A stretch of DNA of 64,000 nt from an uncultured Muribaculaceae bacterium (GTDB lineage Bacteria > Bacteroidota > Bacteroidia > Bacteroidales > Muribaculaceae), in the NCBI GenBank assembly GCA_910583525.1, contig CAJTXL010000005.1:1-64000 (forward strand). Direction: 5' to 3'. Every line of letters begins with the position of its first letter. The stretch's first letter is position 1. The notes beneath the pieces are model-generated. The model had not been told where the DNA came from. It saw only the letters and a list, made by a program, of their open reading frames with translations, and searched no databases. A program made the position numbers and the translations under genes. Shown here piece after piece: positions 27,120 to 36,499 of the stretch.

Positions 27120-28550
27120 TTATTCAGCGTAGATTATATATGTCGTGTTAGGAGCCAAAGTTCCTTTAAGCGTGCCGGCGGCGACCTCGAATGCCGTTCC
27201 GCTGACTGCGTCCTTATAACTGCCGTCGGACAAGGTCGTAGCCATCGACACATCCTGGGCCGAGCCGGAGAAATTGACCAAAGCAGCGCCGGCAGTGCGG
27301 TCGACTTCGGCCACGGCGCCGTTGTTAACAAAGACAAGGGTTTCGGGCTTGCCGCTCATTGCGTGGCGGAACTTGTTTGCCGCAACAACTTCGGGGTGGA
27401 AGAATTCGTCGTTTCCGCGAGGCCCTACTTTATTGTCTCCCCAATAATTTTGACGCGTGCTTCCTACAGGACGGCTGAAGAAGAGTGGACGCCCGTCGGC
27501 ACGTGCGGCAAGAAACACCCAACCGGTGCGTATTTGGTCGTCGGTCAATCCGGCCGACTCGTGTGCGTTGGCATAAGTGTCGTGGCTCTCGACCCATGTG
27601 ACAAGTTGGTCGGGACGAGCCGGATGATGCCAGTCGTTCAAATCGACACCGGCAGTGTCGCCCTGTTCGAGAACTTTGCGCAATTCATGTCCGTAGGAGC
27701 TGGCGGTCAAATCCATATACTCGGCATACTCTTTCTCCTTCACGTTGCGGTCTTGGAGCACTTCGCCGTATATGAACAAGCTGTCGGCCGGCAAAGCCAG
27801 CTTGAGGCCTTTGACATCCTTTCGGCCTGTAGCCACATCCCAGAAATCATTCACCGAGGCCTTAGGGTCGAGGGGGTCTGACGGCAGGCCTATATGTTTG
27901 GCCGTGTCGTAACGGAAGCCGCGGGCACCGAGAGCAAGCAGGTCGTTGACATACTGCATATAGTAGTATTGGAAATCGGGGTTCTCGGTATTCACGTCAG
28001 GCAGTCCGCCCATCTTTCCGGTGGTGCACTGCATACGGTCGTTATAATCGACGATGTCGTTGAAACCATTGGCATGAAACAGATTTTCATGGCCTCCGAC
28101 GGCATTGTCGAGGCCCGGAAGCACAGCCGTATGGTCGACAGCCGTATGGTTAGGCAACACATCGACAATCACCCTCACACCATATTTGGCGGCACTGTCG
28201 CACATTGCCTTGAAATCATCGCGCGTACCCAAAAGGTAGTTTCCGATTGTCCAGTCGGTCGGCTGATAGTAATAGTACCATTTGCCTTTCACACTGTCGC
28301 CCGGTTCGCTGAAAAGCGCCTTTCCGCCCTCTTCACCTACGAAACAAGCCTGCACGGGCGATGTCTGCACATAGTCATACCCGGCATCGGATATCAGCTT
28401 CATGTTGTCGGCTATCGTGTTGAGCGACCACGACCATGCGTGAAGTATCAGTTCATCGTCATTAGGCACAGACGCCTCTGTCGCAGTTTTTTTCGGCGCG
28501 CAAGAGCACATGAGTGCTGCCGCCGCAATGTAGAATGTCAGTTTGTTCAT
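27120..28550 (-). CDS. GH13 alpha-amylase-type lipoprotein
   Basis: From the ATG at 28550 the product has 476 residues with a lipoprotein signal (MNKLTFYIAAAALMCSC, Cys17). The frame reaches 28604, but that extension lacks a signal. The GH13 barrel shows the conserved region DVLPNHTAVDH, the nucleophile Asp215 in GFRYDTAKH, the acid/base Glu263 in IYGEVLQ and the transition-state Asp324 in VESHDTY. A small C-terminal beta domain begins near residue 400. It should cleave alpha-glucans outside the cytoplasm. No SusC/SusD or other starch-utilisation gene is nearby, so it is an orphan amylase here. Confidence 0.88.
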   Translation of the reverse strand: MNKLTFYIAAAALMCSCAPKKTATEASVPNDDELILHAWSWSLNTIADNMKLISDAGYDYVQTSPVQACFVGEEGGKALFSEPGDSVKGKWYYYYQPTDWTIGNYLLGTRDDFKAMCDSAAKYGVRVIVDVLPNHTAVDHTAVLPGLDNAVGGHENLFHANGFNDIVDYNDRMQCTTGKMGGLPDVNTENPDFQYYYMQYVNDLLALGARGFRYDTAKHIGLPSDPLDPKASVNDFWDVATGRKDVKGLKLALPADSLFIYGEVLQDRNVKEKEYAEYMDLTASSYGHELRKVLEQGDTAGVDLNDWHHPARPDQLVTWVESHDTYANAHESAGLTDDQIRTGWVFLAARADGRPLFFSRPVGSTRQNYWGDNKVGPRGNDEFFHPEVVAANKFRHAMSGKPETLVFVNNGAVAEVDRTAGAALVNFSGSAQDVSMATTLSDGSYKDAVSGTAFEVAAGTLKGTLAPNTTYIIYAE

Positions 28551-28581
28551 AATATTAAGACTTGAATCACAAAATTTTGCG

Positions 28582-28612
28582 TAAAGATATGAACAATTCG
28601 GCACTTACACAA
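28582..28612 (-). promoter_or_regulatory. Candidate promoter for the GH13 gene
   Basis: On the minus strand TTG (28612-28610) and TATCTTTA (28589-28582) are separated by 20 nt, with one mismatch to TAnnTTTG. The start codon at 28550 lies about 30 nt downstream. Confidence 0.45.
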
Positions 28613-28652
28613 TTTTTTCACACAAATAAACACACGGCAAGAAATACACAAG

Positions 28653-28686
28653 GCAGACAGCCGGAGCTTCTGCACCGGCTGTCTGC
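28653..28686 (-). terminator. Hairpin behind the tyrosine autokinase gene
   Basis: GCAGACAGCCGG (28653-28664) and CCGGCTGTCTGC (28675-28686) form a perfect 12-bp stem with a 10-nt loop, 21 nt after the stop codon of the minus-strand autokinase gene. No strong T run follows, so it may be a transcript-end stabiliser or a terminator. Confidence 0.6.
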
Positions 28687-28707
28687 AACGATATGATATC
28701 TGTAGAT

Positions 28708-31104
28708 TTATTTTGTCTTTTTACCGTCTTCTACCGAACCATAGCCATACCCGTAGGAATGGGCTTTGCGTCCATAGTGGCCGTATTCGCCATAGCGGCG
28801 GTAGAGATAGGAGTTAGAGGTAATATTCACGCCGTTGAGCACAATGTATACCGAAGAGAACTTGCCGCTTTCGACAGCCTGATGGAGAACTTTAAGACTA
28901 CTCTTTGTCGAATAGTTGGCACGGCTCACATAAAGTTGCAGGTCGGAGTGGCGCGTGATAAGGAATGTATCTGAAATTACACCCACCGGAGCCGAGTCGA
29001 TGATTACATAGTCAAACTTATCGCGCAACTGGCTCATGAGCCTGCTCATGTTGGCCGACATCAGCAGTTCGTTGGGGTTGGGCGGTATCGGGCCGGCAGG
29101 CAATATATACAGATTGGCGTTGACTTTAGACTGCTTGACAAGGGTATCGATGTCATGCTCCTGGCCTGACAGATATGTCGTGACGCCGCGCTGGTTGGTA
29201 AGCCCGAAATTATGTGCCAGCATCGGGCGACGGAGGTCCATACCCACAACCACGACTTTCTTACCCATCAGAGCATAAGTAAGGGCAAGATTGGTTGCCA
29301 CAAACGTCTTACCTTCGCCGGAGATTGTCGAGGTTATCATGATGACCTTGCTGTCGACACCCGAACGGGTAAACGATATATTGTTTCGCAGAAGACGGAA
29401 CAGCTCGGCTATAGGAGTCGACACGTTCTCGCCCACGACAACGGCATCGTCCTTGGTGCGGTCAGACTCACAGATTTCACCGAGAATGGGCACTTTGGTG
29501 ATGCGCTGCAGCTCTTCCTGGTCAGAGAATATCGGGAAAAGCAGACGACGCACGAATATGACAGCTCCGGGGATAAGCAATCCGAACAGAAGCGCGACAA
29601 AATATATCACCATGCGGCGCGGCGAAACCGGACCCGAACCTGTGGGGTCGTCAATCAGACGTGCCGTATTGGTGGCAAGCGTTTTCTGCAAGGCAATCTC
29701 CTCGCGACGCTGCAACAGGAATGTGTAGATGTTCACCTTTACCTGCTGCTCGCGGAATATTTCCTGCAGACCCTTGTCGATAGTCGGCGTCGAGGCAAGC
29801 GCTCCTGTACTGCGGTTTTCAAGGTCGCGTATCGAGCTACGCTGTGCCGCAAGACCGCGCTTGGTAGTCGATATGTTCTGGAGTATGCGCACCTTGTCGC
29901 GGCTAAGTTCTTCGCGCATCGACATTACGAGAGGATTGTCGGGCGTAGAGCCTTCGAGTGTGCGGTTAAACTGGTTTACCTTGCGGTTATAGGCCTCTAT
30001 AATCTGCGTTATGGTCGAATTGTTGACCGCCGCGGGGAGTGTGGCATATGTATCGGACGACGATACAAGACGTTCGATTTCATCGTATAAAATCATCTGT
30101 GCGTCGATTTCAGCCGCCTGCTTCTCATAATTGCTCTGCAGGTTAAGGTTGAGATTCGACTGCGCCTGGATGTCGGTAATGTTATGGGCCTGGCGGTATG
30201 CCTGCAGACGGCTTTCCACGTCTTTAAGCTCACCCGAAATCATCACAAGGCGGTCAAGGATGAATGCTTCGGTCTGCACCGCCGAACGGTTTTTCTCTTC
30301 GATTATTTCGCGGTTATAGAAGTCTACAAGCGCATCGATAATATCTATGCCCCGCTTTATTTCGTCGGTATTGAGTGTCAGGCGTATTATTTTGTCGGAG
30401 TTCTTCGCAAACTCGATGTTGAGTGCTCCCGACACTTGGGCTGCGGCAATTCGCGGATTGACAATTTTTACAATTTCAACGCCTTCAAAATCGGCGATAA
30501 TCGGCGAACGGCTCAGCGTTACCGTCCCCTGCGAAAGTTCTATCTCGGCAGGGAATGCAATGTCTTCGAAGCTTTTCTCTTCGGCTACTCCGTTGAAGGT
30601 GGTACGTGCCTTGACATTAAACTTGTCGCTACCTTCAGCCTCCACTTCTATCTCAATAGGCGACTTGAGCGCCTTGAGCGACATTGAATCGAGCGATGCA
30701 ATAACAGCATTGTTCTCATAGAGAGGAATGTCGCGCAGACGGCCTTTTGCATAATACGAATACGCCAGATTGAGTGTATCCACAATTTTGATGACATTGT
30801 TGCGCGACTTCATCACCTCGAGTTCAGTTTCGTCGATATAGCTTTTCAGGGCCACCATGGGGTCGGACGCATTCATGCTGAACGCATTCTGACCGCTGCT
30901 ATGGTCTTCGCTCAGATATATCGATGCCGCAACCTGATATACAGGAATTTGTGAAGCTATATAAAAGTATGCCGCAATAAGGCACACTACAGCACTTACG
31001 GCAAACCACTTCCAATTGGCAAGAAACGCCAGAAGCAGGCCGGTGGTATCAAAGGTGTCTTCCGTCCGGCCGTCTTCCCGAAGGCCGATATTATCGTTCT
31101 GCAT
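28708..31104 (-). CDS. Polysaccharide co-polymerase with tyrosine autokinase domain (Wzc-like)
   Basis: The start at 31104 gives 798 residues and lies 2 nt after the export gene; an upstream extension to 31209 would overlap it. The Wzz-type chain-length domain comes first (transmembrane helix at about 30-50), followed by a long coiled-coil periplasmic part. A second transmembrane helix lies near 500-520. The cytoplasmic BY-kinase domain has a Walker A motif SGEGKT near residue 595 and DLRRPM as the A' motif. The C-terminus is a tyrosine cluster (RYGEYGHYGRKAHSYGYGYG) whose phosphorylation normally controls polymer assembly. It forms an inner-membrane partner for the export protein encoded just upstream. 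Confidence 0.92.
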   Translation of the reverse strand: MQNDNIGLREDGRTEDTFDTTGLLLAFLANWKWFAVSAVVCLIAAYFYIASQIPVYQVAASIYLSEDHSSGQNAFSMNASDPMVALKSYIDETELEVMKSRNNVIKIVDTLNLAYSYYAKGRLRDIPLYENNAVIASLDSMSLKALKSPIEIEVEAEGSDKFNVKARTTFNGVAEEKSFEDIAFPAEIELSQGTVTLSRSPIIADFEGVEIVKIVNPRIAAAQVSGALNIEFAKNSDKIIRLTLNTDEIKRGIDIIDALVDFYNREIIEEKNRSAVQTEAFILDRLVMISGELKDVESRLQAYRQAHNITDIQAQSNLNLNLQSNYEKQAAEIDAQMILYDEIERLVSSSDTYATLPAAVNNSTITQIIEAYNRKVNQFNRTLEGSTPDNPLVMSMREELSRDKVRILQNISTTKRGLAAQRSSIRDLENRSTGALASTPTIDKGLQEIFREQQVKVNIYTFLLQRREEIALQKTLATNTARLIDDPTGSGPVSPRRMVIYFVALLFGLLIPGAVIFVRRLLFPIFSDQEELQRITKVPILGEICESDRTKDDAVVVGENVSTPIAELFRLLRNNISFTRSGVDSKVIMITSTISGEGKTFVATNLALTYALMGKKVVVVGMDLRRPMLAHNFGLTNQRGVTTYLSGQEHDIDTLVKQSKVNANLYILPAGPIPPNPNELLMSANMSRLMSQLRDKFDYVIIDSAPVGVISDTFLITRHSDLQLYVSRANYSTKSSLKVLHQAVESGKFSSVYIVLNGVNITSNSYLYRRYGEYGHYGRKAHSYGYGYGSVEDGKKTK

Positions 31105-31106
31105 AA

Positions 31107-31958
31107 TCAATTCTTTGATAGGTTTATGACACCGATTACAAGCGACGCAAGCGACGACATGCCGCCAACAATCGTTATCGTTGCCGAAACTGCAGGGTTC
31201 ATCTGCCACGCTCCCTGACGCATCGAACTGTTAGGCTCCACGTAGATGAAATCGTTCTGCTGCAGGTTATAATACGGCGACAGCAGAAAATCGCGGTCAT
31301 GGAGATTTAGCCGGTGCACCTCGCGAGTTCCGTCGGCGTTTGTGCGGTATAGGAGGATATTCTCACGGTCGCCCTTGATGTCAAGGTCGCCTGCCATCGA
31401 GATGGCTTCGAGGAATGTCATACGCTCATTCTTCGACTGGTAGACACCGGGCTGCTTCACCGCGCCGGCTACCGTGACCCTGAAGTTCATCAGACGGATA
31501 TCTACCGTAGGCTTCTCGGTGACATACTTGGGATATATGGCATCCATGATGCTCTTGGCAACCTCCGACTTCGAAAGACCGGCCACCTTGATTTTGCCCA
31601 CAACGGGAAAATCGATGCAGCCGTCGGCATTGACAAGATAGTACTCCGTCGAAACCTCAAGGCTGCTGCTGCCGAGATTTGTAGACGAACGCGAGAAATT
31701 GCCGATTTTGCCGTCGTTGTCAATGTATTTGCCCTTGTTAAACGGAGCCATCGCGGCCATATTGACACCGGTAACCTCTATGTTGAGCAAATCGCCCACA
31801 GTTATAACCGGATCGGGTGTCGCCTGCGAATCTGTAAGTGTCTGCTGCGACAGCAGCTCTGCTTCAACAAGATAGGGCACTTTCTTTGGTGCCGAACAGC
31901 TTGCAAGAAGCATTGAAATGGCACAGCAAAAAAGGGCGAAGCTGTTTATGTGTCTCAT
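31107..31958 (-). CDS. Outer-membrane polysaccharide export lipoprotein (Wza-like)
   Basis: The start at 31958 gives 283 residues with a lipoprotein signal (lipobox LASC, Cys21) and follows a consensus promoter at 32013-32044. The polysaccharide export domain is visible from about residue 55 (VGDLLNIEVTGV), followed by a SLBB-type domain (FRVTVAGAVKQPGVY). The last hydrophobic segment near the C-terminus may insert in the outer membrane. With the autokinase 2 nt downstream it forms the core of a capsule or exopolysaccharide export machine. No glycosyltransferase, flippase or polymerase gene is adjacent, so the sugar genes must lie elsewhere. Confidence 0.92.
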   Translation of the reverse strand: MRHINSFALFCCAISMLLASCSAPKKVPYLVEAELLSQQTLTDSQATPDPVITVGDLLNIEVTGVNMAAMAPFNKGKYIDNDGKIGNFSRSSTNLGSSSLEVSTEYYLVNADGCIDFPVVGKIKVAGLSKSEVAKSIMDAIYPKYVTEKPTVDIRLMNFRVTVAGAVKQPGVYQSKNERMTFLEAISMAGDLDIKGDRENILLYRTNADGTREVHRLNLHDRDFLLSPYYNLQQNDFIYVEPNSSMRQGAWQMNPAVSATITIVGGMSSLASLVIGVINLSKN

Positions 31959-32012
31959 TTTCGGTATATGAGTATTTTTTATTTTCGTAGAGAAATGGCT
32001 ATAATGCGAGCG

Positions 32013-32044
32013 CAAAGTTAATTATTTTTTTTTAACCGTCCAAA
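32013..32044 (-). promoter_or_regulatory. Consensus promoter for the polysaccharide export pair
   Basis: The minus strand reads TTTG (32044-32041), a 20-nt spacer and TAACTTTG (32020-32013). The start codon at 31958 lies 54 nt further. The promoter sits right at the end of the TPR gene, so the export pair has its own unit. Confidence 0.78.
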
Positions 32045-32047
32045 ACT

Positions 32048-34123
32048 TTACTTCATACGCTTTATGAGATTGTATGCCGGGATTATGCCGAGTTCTCCGG
32101 CTTTGCTGAGGTCATCGATGCCGTCCTGCCGACGTCCTTCCGTAAGGGCGATATATCCGCGGTTATAATAAGCTTCGCCGAAATCGGGTTTTAACTTCAC
32201 TGCCTCGGTGTATGCCGATGCCGCTGCGGCGAAGTCTTCGAGTTCCATAAGGATATTGCCTTTGTTGAACCACGCCACGGCCATCTGAGGCGACAGCTCG
32301 ATAATGCGGTCATAATCGGCAAGTATTTCAGCCAAGGCCTGACGGGCAAGGCTCGCTCGCGACACACGGTCGGCCGGACGTTTGTCACCGTCGCCACGGG
32401 GTGCATTGCGGTCGAGCACATAGCGGCCATACCGTGCCTGTGCGCGCACCATGTAGGCCAGCGCGAGGTCGGGGGCGGCGGCAATGGCGCGTTCGGCATC
32501 ACGCTCGGCGTTCTGATAGTCGCGCACCGTCAGAAAATCGAGGGCGCGGCCTATATAGTCGACTGGGCGGCCCGTATGTGTGGCGAGATAAGAGTTGTAG
32601 TAGTCAATCGACTGGAAATGGCGCGACACTGTGGCTTCGTCGAGCGTAGGTATGCTGCCTGTCACTACAAGGGCAAAACGCAGCATGCGGGTGGCGTTGA
32701 GGTCGTCGACCTCACGGACATAATATGTGTTGCGGCTGAGTTCTGAAGGCGACGAGTAGAACGAGAGCATCATCATAGGCTCCGTCTCGACGTTTACGTT
32801 GCGGTCTTGTATGCGACCGCGGATGGCACTGTTGTTGTATTCTTCGCGGAAGTCGGCATTGTTGTCGACCGTCAGCAGCCTGGCGAAGCGACGGGATACA
32901 TCGGCATCAGACTTACTTACGGTTTCGTCGCCGTCGTTGCCGGCATTCCCGTCATCGCTCTTTGACTCAGTCGATGGCGCAGAAGCCACAATGTCGTTAT
33001 ATTTCTCAGCCATTGCCGGAGTAAGGGCCTTCGACAGCGCCTCGGCCTTCTTATAATCGGCTTCGGCCTTTACGAGCTTGCCCTGGTCGCGGTGGATGGC
33101 GCCCAACAAATAGTATGAACCGGGGAAATCGGGAAAACGCTCCGCCACACGGGTGATGTCGGCGGCTGCGGCATCGTAGTTGCCCTTGGCTCGGTGTATG
33201 ACAGCACGGTTATAAAGCGCGCGATAATCATCGGGGTCAAGTTCGAGCACACGATTGAAATCGGCAAGCGCAAGGTCGTTGGCGCCTACCTCAGTCAGCA
33301 ACAGTCCTCGGTTGAAGAGCGCCACGGCATTCAGAGGGTCGAGCGTGAGGGCGTAATCGTAGTCCGACATGGCGCCGTTGTAAGAATCGAGCCGGTAACG
33401 GATAAAGGCCCTGTTTATATACAGCCCTACAGCCCTCGGCTGTAGCTTTATGGCCTTGTCGATGTCTGACAAAGCACGCTCGAAGTCACCTTGCGAATTT
33501 ATTGCCACATCGGCGCGCATGATGTATGCGTTTAGCGCCTTGTCGTTTATTTCCAAAGCCTTGTCGATGTCGGCGAGAGCCGCCACCGTATCGGCCTGTT
33601 CAAGTTCGAGGCGTGCGCGGCCGAGATACGCGTTGTCAAAACCCGGATAGTAACGAAGAAGTTCGTCGAAAGTATCTTTGGCTTCGCCGTATTCGTGCAT
33701 GTCGCATAGCGCCAATGCCTTGTTGAACAAGAGCTGACGGTTGCGCGGCAGCAGCTTCAGCGCCTCCGAATAATCGTCGACAGCCTGACGGTTGCGACCG
33801 AGGTTCTGACGCGCCACGCCCCTCACCTCCCACGCATCGGTGAGATACGGGTTCAGCCTTACGGCCGTCGAGGCATCGGCTTCGGCACCGGAATAGTCTT
33901 CGAGATTTAGTTTGGCGATGGCTCTGAGGAAATACGGCTGTGCGAGATAGGGCTTGGCCTGTATGGCCTGGTTGAAATACTGTATCGACAGCATATAGTC
34001 TTCAAAATAGAGCGCATTCTGCCCTATGCGCAGCACCTGGTCGGTATTGACCTGCGCCGCCGGCACAAAAGCGCCTATAAGCAATGTAAGAAAAAATATG
34101 GCGTGTCGTAGATACATTGTCAT
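32048..34123 (-). CDS. Secreted tetratricopeptide-repeat protein
   Basis: The 691-residue protein begins with a signal peptide (MTMYLRHAIFFLTLLIGAFVPAA; a start two codons later is equally possible). At least nine TPR units of 34 residues fill about residues 25-375 (for example YFLRAIAKLNLEDYSGAEAD). A variable acidic, Ser-rich linker follows at about 385-410, and further repeats lie near 540-690. TPR arrays form scaffolds for protein complexes, and here the scaffold would be in the periplasm or on the surface. No specific family is recognised. The gene follows the LptF/G permease by 33 nt on the same strand, so it is probably in that operon. Confidence 0.8.
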   Translation of the reverse strand: MTMYLRHAIFFLTLLIGAFVPAAQVNTDQVLRIGQNALYFEDYMLSIQYFNQAIQAKPYLAQPYFLRAIAKLNLEDYSGAEADASTAVRLNPYLTDAWEVRGVARQNLGRNRQAVDDYSEALKLLPRNRQLLFNKALALCDMHEYGEAKDTFDELLRYYPGFDNAYLGRARLELEQADTVAALADIDKALEINDKALNAYIMRADVAINSQGDFERALSDIDKAIKLQPRAVGLYINRAFIRYRLDSYNGAMSDYDYALTLDPLNAVALFNRGLLLTEVGANDLALADFNRVLELDPDDYRALYNRAVIHRAKGNYDAAAADITRVAERFPDFPGSYYLLGAIHRDQGKLVKAEADYKKAEALSKALTPAMAEKYNDIVASAPSTESKSDDGNAGNDGDETVSKSDADVSRRFARLLTVDNNADFREEYNNSAIRGRIQDRNVNVETEPMMMLSFYSSPSELSRNTYYVREVDDLNATRMLRFALVVTGSIPTLDEATVSRHFQSIDYYNSYLATHTGRPVDYIGRALDFLTVRDYQNAERDAERAIAAAPDLALAYMVRAQARYGRYVLDRNAPRGDGDKRPADRVSRASLARQALAEILADYDRIIELSPQMAVAWFNKGNILMELEDFAAAASAYTEAVKLKPDFGEAYYNRGYIALTEGRRQDGIDDLSKAGELGIIPAYNLIKRMK

Positions 34124-34156
34124 TTGGCAGTATATTTTTATGAGGAGAAACTGAAA

Positions 34157-35233
34157 TTAGCCGTGCGAAGCGCGCCGGTAAAGCACAAGGCCGATTATGG
34201 CATAGACGAAGTTCGGTATCCACATAGCGATAAACGGCGACGTAAGCCCCGACAGGGCAAAAGTCTGCGTGATTGTCATGAACAGAATGTAGCTGAAACT
34301 AAGCACAAGCCCTATGCCGATGTTGAGCCCCATGCCGCCTTTCTGCTTCTTGACCGACAAGGTCATGCCTATTAGTGTGAGTATGAAAGCGGCGGCCGTC
34401 ATGGCATAACGCCGCTCATTCTCGACCTCGAAAGTCTTTATGTTGCCCACGCCACGCTGTTTCTGCCCTGCGATATAGCGCTGCAGCTCGGGGGTCGTCA
34501 TCTTTTCGTGGTCGTTCGACGCAATAAGGAAGTCGCGCGGCTCGAAAGCGATGCTGGTGTCGCGCATGCGACCCTTCTCGATATACTCGCGGTCATCGCG
34601 GAAATCGCGTTTGACGAAATCATAAATCTTCCACTGATACAGTGTATCCCACTTGATTGTCTGTGCCGTCAGGCGTGAAGTAAGGCGTTTGTCCTTGTCG
34701 AAAGATTCGAGAGAAAATCGGTGTCCCGTCTTGGTTATGTTGTCGTAGCGGCTCATATAGGCAATCTGCCCAGGAGCCACCATCAGCATTATGTTGGAGC
34801 CGTAGTCGACACGCCTGTTCTTGTAATATGTATTCTGATAATTAATCCGTTTGACATTGGCCGGCGGTATAACATAGGCGCTCAGCACAAAGGTGGCCGC
34901 AGCAATAATAGCCGCCGAGAACATGTAGGGCCGTAGCAAACGCCTGAAACTCATACCGGTAGAAAGCATGGCTATGACCTCGCTGTTTCCGGCAAGCTTC
35001 GACGTAAAGAATATTACTGCAATAAAAGTGAACAGCGGCGAAAACTGGTTGGCGAAATAAGGCAGGAAATTAAGGAAATAATCGAAAATGGTGGCTTTCA
35101 GAGGAGCTTTGATGAAAGTGTCGAGCTTCTCGTTGATGTCGAACATCACAACAATGGCAAGCAACAGCACTATGGCAAACACATATGTGCCCAGAAACTT
35201 GCGTGTTATGTATCGGTCAAGTATTTTAAGCAT
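34157..35233 (-). CDS. LptF/LptG-family permease
   Basis: The 358-residue protein has three hydrophobic helices near the N-terminus (about 14-34, 58-78 and 100-120), a periplasmic beta-rich domain (about 125-265) and three helices at the end (about 275-345). This is the YjgP/YjgQ layout of the permeases that extract lipopolysaccharide from the inner membrane for the Lpt bridge. The start MLKILDRYITRKFLGTY is typical. Whether it is the LptF or LptG paralogue cannot be told from sequence alone. It follows tgt by 26 nt, a common Bacteroidales order. Confidence 0.88.
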   Translation of the reverse strand: MLKILDRYITRKFLGTYVFAIVLLLAIVVMFDINEKLDTFIKAPLKATIFDYFLNFLPYFANQFSPLFTFIAVIFFTSKLAGNSEVIAMLSTGMSFRRLLRPYMFSAAIIAAATFVLSAYVIPPANVKRINYQNTYYKNRRVDYGSNIMLMVAPGQIAYMSRYDNITKTGHRFSLESFDKDKRLTSRLTAQTIKWDTLYQWKIYDFVKRDFRDDREYIEKGRMRDTSIAFEPRDFLIASNDHEKMTTPELQRYIAGQKQRGVGNIKTFEVENERRYAMTAAAFILTLIGMTLSVKKQKGGMGLNIGIGLVLSFSYILFMTITQTFALSGLTSPFIAMWIPNFVYAIIGLVLYRRASHG

Positions 35234-35259
35234 CTCTGATATCCCTTTTTACAGCCAGG

Positions 35260-36390
35260 TCAAAGGCGCCGTCCGAGCTTCTCCACCATCATGTTTTTCC
35301 AAGAGTGGAAGTCGCCGTCTATTATATGTTGCCGGGCCTGGCCCACAAGCCAAAGGTAGAAGGCAAGATTGTGTATCGACGCTATCTGCATTGCAAGCAG
35401 CTCGTTGGCTATGAACAGATGCCTCAGATATGCCTTGGTGTAAACCCTGTCGACAAGCGACGGCCCGTCGGCCCAAAGCGGCGAAAAATCGTCGGCCCAC
35501 TTGAGGTTGCGCATGTTCATGGTCCCCTCGGGGGTGAAAAGCATGCCGTTGCGGCCGTTACGGGTCGGCATAACGCAGTCCATCATATCGACGCCACGGT
35601 CTATTGCCTCAAGTATGTTTATCGGAGTGCCGACGCCCATAAGGTAGCGCGGTCGGTCTGTGGGCAGAACCTCGTTGACGACATCAATCATCTCGTACAT
35701 CACCTCGGCCGGCTCACCTACGGCAAGACCTCCGATGGCATAGCCCTCGGCGCCAAGCCCCACGGCATGTTCGGCCGACTCGCGGCGCAAATCGGGATAA
35801 GTGCAGCCCTGGACAATGGGGAAGTAAGCCTGCTGATGGCCGTATCGCGCACTTGTGGCGCGGTAATGCGCCCATCCACGTTCAAGCCAGCGCTTGGTGA
35901 GGTCGAGGCTGCGGCGTGCATAAGACCTCTCCGACGTCCCCGGAGGGCATTCGTCGAGGGCCATCATTATGTCTGAGCCTATAGAGCGCTGTATGTCTAC
36001 GACCTTTTCGGGGGTGAACAGATGCTTCGAACCATCGATATGGCTACGGAAAGTGACACCCTCTTCGGTAAGCTTGCGGTTGTCGCTGAGCGAGAAAACC
36101 TGAAAGCCGCCGCTGTCGGTAAGTATAGGCCGGTCCCATCCGTTGAAACGGTGCAGACCGCCGGCTTTTTCTATCACATCCATGCCCGGACGGAGATAGA
36201 GGTGATAAGTGTTGCCAAGTATAATTTGGGCCTTGATGTCGTCGCGCAACTCATGTATGTGCACACCTTTGACAGAACCCACCGTGCCGACAGGCATGAA
36301 GATGGGGGTCTCTATTGTGCCATGGCCGGTCTCAATAAGGCCTGCGCGCGCTCCACAGCCGGGTGCGGTATGTTGAAGTGTGAATTTCAT
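35260..36390 (-). CDS. tgt: tRNA-guanine transglycosylase lacking zinc cysteines
   Basis: The 376-residue enzyme exchanges guanine 34 of GUN-anticodon tRNAs for the queuosine precursor. The base Asp92 (ILTDSGGFQVFS) and the nucleophile Asp271 (MMDCVMPTRNGR) are present, so catalysis should be intact. The zinc site is altered: where E. coli has CDCYTC before RNYSRAYLHHL, this protein has Gly309, Ser311 and Asp314 before RVYTKAYLRHL, and only the final histidine (His324) remains. I recall related Bacteroidetes enzymes with the same loss, which needs an alignment to confirm. The gene heads the tgt-lptG-TPR unit. Confidence 0.93.
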   Translation of the reverse strand: MKFTLQHTAPGCGARAGLIETGHGTIETPIFMPVGTVGSVKGVHIHELRDDIKAQIILGNTYHLYLRPGMDVIEKAGGLHRFNGWDRPILTDSGGFQVFSLSDNRKLTEEGVTFRSHIDGSKHLFTPEKVVDIQRSIGSDIMMALDECPPGTSERSYARRSLDLTKRWLERGWAHYRATSARYGHQQAYFPIVQGCTYPDLRRESAEHAVGLGAEGYAIGGLAVGEPAEVMYEMIDVVNEVLPTDRPRYLMGVGTPINILEAIDRGVDMMDCVMPTRNGRNGMLFTPEGTMNMRNLKWADDFSPLWADGPSLVDRVYTKAYLRHLFIANELLAMQIASIHNLAFYLWLVGQARQHIIDGDFHSWKNMMVEKLGRRL

Positions 36391-36409
36391 TCAAAATGCG
36401 TTTGAATTG

Positions 36410-36417
36410 CAAAATTA
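36410..36417 (-). promoter_or_regulatory. Candidate -7 element for tgt
   Basis: The minus strand has TAATTTTG 20 nt upstream of the tgt start codon. A matching -33 is not evident, so confidence is low. Confidence 0.4.
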
Positions 36418-36436
36418 CGCAATTTCTGCCGATAAT

Positions 36437-36468
36437 TTTGATACGAGTGTAATTTTTAGTTATTTTTG
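36437..36468 (+). promoter_or_regulatory. Consensus promoter for the ABC transporter operon
   Basis: TTTG at 36437-36440, a 20-nt spacer and TATTTTTG at 36461-36468 fit the Bacteroidetes promoter. The start codon of the ATPase gene at 36500 is 32 nt downstream. Confidence 0.78.
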
Positions 36469-36499
36469 CCGTCTATTAGAAAAACCAACCACATTATAA

